Positions 31,266 to 35,179 of a stretch of DNA of 35,179 nt are shown here, piece by piece. How positions within the stretch are numbered: the first letter of the stretch is position 1; the number at the start of each line of letters is the position of its first letter. Under the pieces are notes generated by a model. It saw nothing but the letters and a program-made list of their open reading frames with translations, searched no databases and was not told the origin of the DNA. Made by a program: the position numbers and the translations under genes. This DNA comes from JANRKF01 sp964519595 (GTDB lineage Bacteria; Pseudomonadota; Alphaproteobacteria; Rickettsiales; SXRF01). The stretch spans positions 1 to 35,179 of the forward strand of contig CAZFJN010000019.1 of NCBI GenBank assembly GCA_964519595.1, in the 5' to 3' direction.

Positions 31266-32642
31266 TTACAAATTTCGTACGCAATAGCTGCTGATCGCTT
31301 CGAAATGGATAGTGACGTTTTGGATGGTGATTGGCGGATGTGGTGTTTTGCTAAGCACAGTGACTTCAGGCAGGTTGTTCTTGCCAGCGAATGACAGCAG
31401 GCTTTTCAGCTCGTGTGGTGTGTTGGCAAAACGATCTGTCCATTTTACCTCGATAGCTACCAGCGGTTTCTGCTGGAATCTGTCCATCTGCACTAAATCA
31501 ACTTCACCACCATCCCAGCGTGCGTAGTGGATGTTTTCCATCCGTGCATGATTTATTACCGCGGTTTCCGCCAAACCGCCCATAGCCTGATCATCAGTTT
31601 TTGCATTGCCAAACAATGCTGCCCGCATGGATGGATTAGTAAGATAAACCTTAAATGCCATAGCGCGTTTGAAATGCCGTGCATTGTAGTCCACCCGTTC
31701 GACGCGGCGAATGAGGAAGGAAGCTTCAAGATATTCGAGGTATTTTTTAAGCGTATTTTTGGCTAGACCAGCGCTTTGCGAGAGCTTGTCGAGGCCTACT
31801 TCATTGCCGGTATTAAATGCCAGTGCGGAGAACAGGCGATTAAGTTCCTGCGTATCAGCAATGCCGTAAAGGTTAGGCAAATCACGCAGCAACACTTTGT
31901 CGATAATATCATGGCCGATGAAGCGGCGCATATCCGCGCCAGATTTATAGAATATAGCGGACTCAGGAAATCCGCCGAAATTTAGATAATCAATGAACTC
32001 TTTGTTGAGTTTTATGATATGTTTGTCAGGCTGCATTATCAGAGCTTCCGGTGCTTTACGAAGTTCCAGAAACTCTCTGAAGGTAAGAGCAGGCAGGGTA
32101 AAATCGGTAAACCGTCCAGCGCCTGATTCCGCGCTTTTTAGTTTGAGCGCCGCTGCTGCTGATCCACTCGCGCAGAAATGAATATGCGGATAAGAATCCA
32201 CCAGCGATTTAAGATGGATTTCCCAATCTTTGTGATACTGAATTTCGTCGAAATAAATATAGAGCGGTGTTTTCTGAGTGTGTCCAAAACGCTTGCGGAA
32301 ATGGCTAACAAAATCATCCAGATTCATGTCGGAATAAGTCGGCGTGTCCAGCGATACATAGAGTATCCGGTTAGGCGCTACATTCTTTTTGTCGATCAGA
32401 AATTGAATAGTCTGATGAATCATCACCGTTTTACCGACGCGCCTTGGTCCCATTAGGATGATCGCCCGCCGCAGGTTTTGTTCTAACGTAAGTTTCATCA
32501 TCACGTCAAAATACCGACGGCGGGGCAGATCGCGGTAAATTTGCGAAATTTTGCCACCACTATTCCCAGTTTCCCACCAGGGATTATCAAAGGCAAGGCG
32601 ATTTAATAGTTCTTCTTCAGTTGGTTGGCGCATAAAATCCAT
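31266..32642 (-). CDS. AAA ATPase with DUF4143-type C-terminal domain
   Basis: A 458-residue protein. The P-loop GPRRVGKT is at residues 65-72 and a Walker B-like YIYFDEIQY follows. Then come a winged-helix region (LDKLSQSAGLAKNTLKKYLEYL) and a C-terminal domain ending in DGGEVDLVQMD...LVAIEVKW, which has the acidic/Lys pattern of a PD-(D/E)XK-like fold. These ATPases are widespread, often linked to mobile or defence genes, but their function is unknown. A strong promoter (TTGACT, 16 bp, TATAAT) and a palindrome overlapping the leader precede it. No clear Shine-Dalgarno is seen for either possible Met start (32642 or 32633). Confidence 0.88.
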   Translation of the reverse strand: MDFMRQPTEEELLNRLAFDNPWWETGNSGGKISQIYRDLPRRRYFDVMMKLTLEQNLRRAIILMGPRRVGKTVMIHQTIQFLIDKKNVAPNRILYVSLDTPTYSDMNLDDFVSHFRKRFGHTQKTPLYIYFDEIQYHKDWEIHLKSLVDSYPHIHFCASGSAAAALKLKSAESGAGRFTDFTLPALTFREFLELRKAPEALIMQPDKHIIKLNKEFIDYLNFGGFPESAIFYKSGADMRRFIGHDIIDKVLLRDLPNLYGIADTQELNRLFSALAFNTGNEVGLDKLSQSAGLAKNTLKKYLEYLEASFLIRRVERVDYNARHFKRAMAFKVYLTNPSMRAALFGNAKTDDQAMGGLAETAVINHARMENIHYARWDGGEVDLVQMDRFQQKPLVAIEVKWTDRFANTPHELKSLLSFAGKNNLPEVTVLSKTPHPPITIQNVTIHFEAISSYCVRNL

Positions 32643-32692
32643 ATAAGATCAATTTAATGATCTTATTATAGACATGTAATGGTTAAAGTCAA
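32643..32692 (-). promoter_or_regulatory. Promoter and palindromic operator of the ATPase gene
   Basis: -35 TTGACT (32692-32687) and -10 TATAAT (32670-32665) with a 16-bp spacer. Just downstream is a palindrome with 9-bp arms, ATAAGATCA and TGATCTTAT (32643-32651 and 32658-32666), where a repressor could act. The palindrome ends right at the ATG. Confidence 0.6.
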
Positions 32693-32738
32693 ATGAATGA
32701 TCTTAAACCTGAATAACAAATATGAATAACAAATATAC

Positions 32739-32777
32739 TTGCAATATTATCAATTTGTATGTACACTGTACTTACAA
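32739..32777 (+). promoter_or_regulatory. Promoter and operator of the tacA-tacT operon
   Basis: TTGCAA (32739-32744), 17 bp, TACACT (32762-32767). A nearly perfect 23-bp palindrome (32755-32777; arms TTGTA-GTACA and TGTAC-TACAA) covers the -10, as expected for autorepression by the antitoxin-toxin complex. Confidence 0.55.
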
Positions 32778-32797
32778 TTAGTAAAACAGGAGAATCC

Positions 32798-33088
32798 ATG
32801 CCCCGCCAACATGTTGTACAACCAAGCGAAACGCGCATTAGTATGCGTATTGATCCACAGCGCAAAGAGGTGATTTCACGTGCGGCGCGTATTCGTCATA
32901 CGACACTGAGCGCTTTCATGATCGAAAACGCCTATAGTGCGGCCAGCGAATTGCTGGCCGATCAAACGCAAATTGTGATGAGCAAAAAGGAAATCGACCA
33001 TTTTTTCAAAGTGCTTGATAATCCGCCGCCAAAGAGCATAAAAGCCATTCGCAAATTGCTATCTGAACCGAGCATTTTAGATGAATAA
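32798..33088 (+). CDS. tacA: DUF1778 (TacA-type) antitoxin
   Basis: A 96-residue ribbon-helix-helix antitoxin. SETRISMRIDPQRKEVISRA and HTTLSAFMIENAYSAASELL are the family core, and the C-terminal stretch KIDHFFKVLDNPPP-like (residues 66-80) is the part that blocks the toxin. The ATG at 32798 has AGGAGA at ideal spacing; the longer upstream frame is not needed. The gene overlaps tacT by 8 bp. Confidence 0.92.
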   Translation: MPRQHVVQPSETRISMRIDPQRKEVISRAARIRHTTLSAFMIENAYSAASELLADQTQIVMSKKEIDHFFKVLDNPPPKSIKAIRKLLSEPSILDE

Positions 33089-33584
33089 GCTAGGTTTACG
33101 CCCTGTTGCCCAGCTTAAAGCCGAACATGATCGCACATTATTTGATTGCGGTAGCGAACCGCTCAATCAATATTTGAAAGCCTACGCTTTGCAAAATCAG
33201 AAGCGCGATATGGTGCGAAACTATGTGTGCTGTGATAGCAAAGGCGCGGTTAAAGGTTTTTATTCGCTCACCTACGGACAGCTCGCGCCAGACGAACTCC
33301 CGCCGGAAGTCACTAAGGGCGGCGGCAAATATCCTATACCAGTGATGCTGCTTGCCCGCCTAGGCGTAGACAAAGAATTTCAAGGCATTCGGCTCGGCAG
33401 TGCGCTGCTTAAAGATGCCATAGTTCGTACCATTCAAGCTGCCGACATCGGCGGACTGAAACTGCTGATCGTTCATGCCAAAGATGATTCAGCGCGGGCA
33501 TTTTACGCAAGACACGGATTCCAACCATCCTTGCTCGATCCGCTCAAAATGTTCCTGCCGATGGCTCTTGCTAAACAGCCTTGA
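33081..33584 (+). CDS. tacT: GNAT acetyltransferase toxin
   Basis: A 167-residue GNAT-fold protein of the TacT type, which acetylates aminoacyl-tRNA and stops translation. Motif A is VMLLARLGVDKEFQGIRLG with the acetyl-CoA binding Q-G-x-x-L-G, followed by LLKDAI. The Tyr in ARAFYARHGF near the C-terminus is the usual catalytic residue region. The N-terminus has the family pattern FDCGSEPLNQYLKAYA. It pairs with the overlapping antitoxin. Confidence 0.93.
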   Translation: MNKLGLRPVAQLKAEHDRTLFDCGSEPLNQYLKAYALQNQKRDMVRNYVCCDSKGAVKGFYSLTYGQLAPDELPPEVTKGGGKYPIPVMLLARLGVDKEFQGIRLGSALLKDAIVRTIQAADIGGLKLLIVHAKDDSARAFYARHGFQPSLLDPLKMFLPMALAKQP

Positions 33585-33587
33585 TTA

Positions 33588-33755
33588 TTATTTTGCCAGT
33601 TGCAGATGTTGTTTCTGAGCGACTACATCCTGCCATTGTTTGCCATCTTCGCGCTGATTGTGTTCGTGTTCCTGGATCAAACACATATTATTAGCTTTAA
33701 GTTCTTTAACAAGACAGCGCGCGTTTGTCTGACATATTATCAGATGACATATCAT
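33588..33755 (-). CDS. Possible small ORF or gene remnant
   Basis: A 55-codon frame lying between the stop of the alkylation repair gene and the tacT stop. The C-terminal two thirds (LVKELKANNMCLIQEHEHNQ...VVAQKQHLQLAK) has a natural, Gln-rich helical composition. The N-terminal part comes from imperfect GACATATCATCAG repeats and looks non-coding. No ribosome site is evident. It may be the 3' end of a lost gene. Confidence 0.2.
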   Translation of the reverse strand: MICHLIICQTNARCLVKELKANNMCLIQEHEHNQREDGKQWQDVVAQKQHLQLAK

Positions 33756-33787
33756 CAGTTTTTCGTTAATTGTTTTTATATCAGCCC

Positions 33788-34909
33788 TTACAGGCTCTTA
33801 AGTATGAAGTTTTTTTGGCCCAGCGATTTTCCTGTGGCCAGGATTTCTATTTTATGTTCGCCCGGATAATAGCGGCGGGTGGTGATTTCCTTGAAGGAAT
33901 GTTTGCTGGTTATGGTTGGATTTTTGCCGGGGATTATTTCTCGTTCGGCCAGTTTGAAGATTTTAGCGGTAGTTTTGCCGTTTTTGCGCTGGTGGTGGAT
34001 GGCGTATTGGATTTCAGTACGCACTGCTTTTTGTTCTTCAGAAAAAATGCTTACGCTAAACGCAATTATATCACCGATAGCGACCGTGTTTTTCTCTAAG
34101 GTAAATTCTTCCAGCCTCAGAGCAGCTCCATGTGCAAAGCCAAATAATTCCAGCGTTTCTTTATTGCCGATTTTACGCAAACCGCGTAGCGCATGGCGCA
34201 GCAGTTGCAATGTTTCCGGCGTATCATTTTCTGATTTCCATCGTTTCGCAATCGTAACCGCCAGCTCTGGATGGTCTTTTGAAATGTCATTCAGGCTGTT
34301 GGCAACTGAGCGTCTTACTATCTCATGCGGATCAGTATAAAGCGCATCTAAAATCGGCAAAATCGGCGCAGGGTCAGCAACCAGCTCTTTCAGGCGCAAT
34401 CCCCAGGGCAGGCGAGGGCGCGTTCCTTCCGAGGCGAGGCGGCGCACGCGCCAGTCTTTATCCTTCGCCCATTTATGCGCGGCGGCGAGGGCAAGATCGC
34501 GGTGGAAAAGGAGGTAAGGGCGAATGTCAAACTCGGCGCTGAAATATTTAGTCATCTGGCGCAGAGTTTTCAGCGAAAGCTCCGGCTGATCTAAGCCATA
34601 AGCGCCGACAAAATTCAAAAAAGGCAGATATTTGAAACCGCCCATGCCTTCCATGAAGCCGACTCCGTCATCATCACCGAGGCTGTGCAGCAATATTGCT
34701 ATGGCTTTTTCATAGTCGGAAGGAAGATGTTTACGCAGCGCGGTGGCAATGCATAAAGCGCGCCCTTTAAGCTCCAGAGAAGGCAATTTAAGCATGACAT
34801 CGGCAATAAAAGCAGAGCAATCGAAAGGTTTGTAAGCCGCACCAACGCGAACGGCTATATCTTCCACCATTGCTTTATTATAAAAATTCTTGAGAGATTT
34901 TTCGGGCAT
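33788..34909 (-). CDS. DNA alkylation repair protein (HEAT-repeat family)
   Basis: A 373-residue protein built of HEAT-like helical repeats. The family hallmark WRVRRLASEGTRPRLPWG is at about residues 155-172. Repeat-like segments (PILDALYTDPHEIVRRSVAN, TLQLLRHALRGL) follow, and there is a C-terminal beta-rich extension after about residue 270. AlkC/AlkD-type enzymes remove N3- or N7-alkylated bases from DNA without base flipping. The exact specificity cannot be read from the sequence. It is probably monocistronic. Confidence 0.85.
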   Translation of the reverse strand: MPEKSLKNFYNKAMVEDIAVRVGAAYKPFDCSAFIADVMLKLPSLELKGRALCIATALRKHLPSDYEKAIAILLHSLGDDDGVGFMEGMGGFKYLPFLNFVGAYGLDQPELSLKTLRQMTKYFSAEFDIRPYLLFHRDLALAAAHKWAKDKDWRVRRLASEGTRPRLPWGLRLKELVADPAPILPILDALYTDPHEIVRRSVANSLNDISKDHPELAVTIAKRWKSENDTPETLQLLRHALRGLRKIGNKETLELFGFAHGAALRLEEFTLEKNTVAIGDIIAFSVSIFSEEQKAVRTEIQYAIHHQRKNGKTTAKIFKLAEREIIPGKNPTITSKHSFKEITTRRYYPGEHKIEILATGKSLGQKNFILKSL

Positions 34910-34984
34910 TTTTTATATTTCCACATGGTTTGCTGTGGTGTGGTTTTGCTTTGTTTATACTGGATTCTATAATCTTGCGCCAGC

Positions 34985-35019
34985 CCGCCTTCGCTAAAGC
35001 TTCCGCCTTCGCTAAAGCT
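34985..35019. repeat. 17-bp direct repeat
   Basis: CCGCCTTCGCTAAAGCT occurs at 34985-35001 and 35003-35019, separated by one base. It is part of a structured spacer between the repair gene and the tRNA gene. Confidence 0.8.
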
Positions 35020-35083
35020 ACGGTGTGACATCCGCTTCGCACGCTCCGGCGTTGATCGGGTTACACCCAATCACGCCGTAGCT
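35017..35083. repeat. Long-range inverted repeat
   Basis: AGCTACGGTGTGA (35017-35029) pairs with TCACGCCGTAGCT (35071-35083) with one mismatch. The loop holds GGCGTTGATCGGG and a smaller potential stem (TCCGCTTCGCACG). Confidence 0.7.
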
Positions 35084-35084
35084 A

Positions 35085-35105
35085 AATTTTGGCTTCGCCA
35101 AAATT
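35085..35105. repeat. Hairpin next to tRNA-Ile
   Basis: AATTTTGGC and GCCAAAATT (9 bp, loop TTC), 9 bases after the CCA end of the minus-strand tRNA. It could help 3' processing or termination of the tRNA transcript, although the T run is weak. Confidence 0.55.
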
Positions 35106-35113
35106 AGCGAATG

Positions 35114-35179
35114 TGGTGGGGGGTGAGGGATTTGAACCCCCGGCCAAGGCGTTATGAGCGCCCTGCTCTAACCGCTGAG
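35114..35179 (-). tRNA. tRNA-Ile(CAU), 5' end cut off
   Basis: Reading the minus strand, CTCAGCGGTTAGAGCAG forms the D arm. The anticodon arm is GGCGCTCATAACGCC with anticodon CAT. The variable region contains CTTGGCC, then the T arm with TTCAAAT, an ACCCCCC acceptor strand, A and an encoded CCA. The TTGG variable segment and D arm match tRNA-Ile2, whose C34 is modified to lysidine to read AUA, better than elongator Met. The first bases of the 5' acceptor strand lie beyond the window. Confidence 0.88.

Noticed and set aside
33600..33869. 89-codon plus-strand frame after tacT
   Set aside because: Overlaps the alkylation repair gene 3' end antisense, low-complexity Phe-rich product, no ribosome site.
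34855..35070. 71-codon minus-strand frame before the repair gene
   Set aside because: Made of the structured repeats (SFSEGGSFSEGG) and overlaps the repair gene start; not gene-like.

Overview
The window reads as a chromosome segment of an alphaproteobacterium with moderate G+C. The lineage inference rests on gene order: ppiD-trpE-trpG-trpD-trpC read one way and tpiA-secG-pyrG-kdsA the other, a MerR regulator sits next to ihfA, a COQ9-family ubiquinone gene is present, and there is a complete cbb3 oxidase locus (ccoNOQP with ccoGHIS). I cannot name a genus. A run of 100 N (23598-23697) shows that this is a scaffolded draft assembly.

Layout. 1-745: 5' part of an M15 D-Ala-D-Ala dipeptidase-like gene that runs off the left edge, start-overlapped with a DUF599 membrane protein. 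1443-7717 (minus): tryptophan genes trpC, trpD, trpG and trpE behind the periplasmic foldase gene ppiD. 7911-12381 (plus): tpiA, secG, pyrG, kdsA and an unknown ORF. 12366-13303 (minus): MerR regulator and ihfA. 13313-13919: a 0.6 kb gene-free stretch of tandem and inverted repeats. 13920-15784: a PAS sensor histidine kinase and COQ9. 15805-28225 (minus): ompW, then the cbb3 oxidase and assembly locus. 28317-30506: a large orphan ORF on the plus strand. 30430-31074: a TauE/SafE-like membrane protein. 31266-35179: an AAA ATPase with a DUF4143-type C-terminus, a tacA-tacT toxin-antitoxin pair, a HEAT-repeat DNA alkylation repair protein and the 3' part of tRNA-Ile(CAU).

The most striking feature is the cbb3 locus. 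Normally the cco genes are packed head to tail. Here, several of their junctions are split by toxin-antitoxin or other accessory genes: a PemK/MazF-like toxin between ccoN and ccoO; a VapBC-like pair (beside the assembly gap) between ccoP and ccoG; an orphan Phd-type antitoxin and a secreted unknown protein between ccoH and ccoI; and a Phd/PIN pair, an AbrB/Doc pair and two palindromic repeat elements between ccoI and ccoS. The oxidase genes themselves look intact. Two of them (ccoS, 46 aa; ccoQ, 51 aa) are very short.

Three sites matching the FNR/FixK consensus lie upstream of ccoN, the TauE/SafE-like gene and ompW. They suggest one oxygen-responsive regulon spread over the locus. A 124-bp element made of four consecutive hairpins occurs twice (17676-17799 and 31129-31252). 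The two copies differ at only two positions, and those two positions pair with each other in hairpin 1 (G-C in one copy, A-T in the other), which argues that the folded structure is maintained. Short tandem duplications are common throughout, in intergenic DNA and also inside trpE, tpiA, ppiD, secG and the secreted unknown gene.
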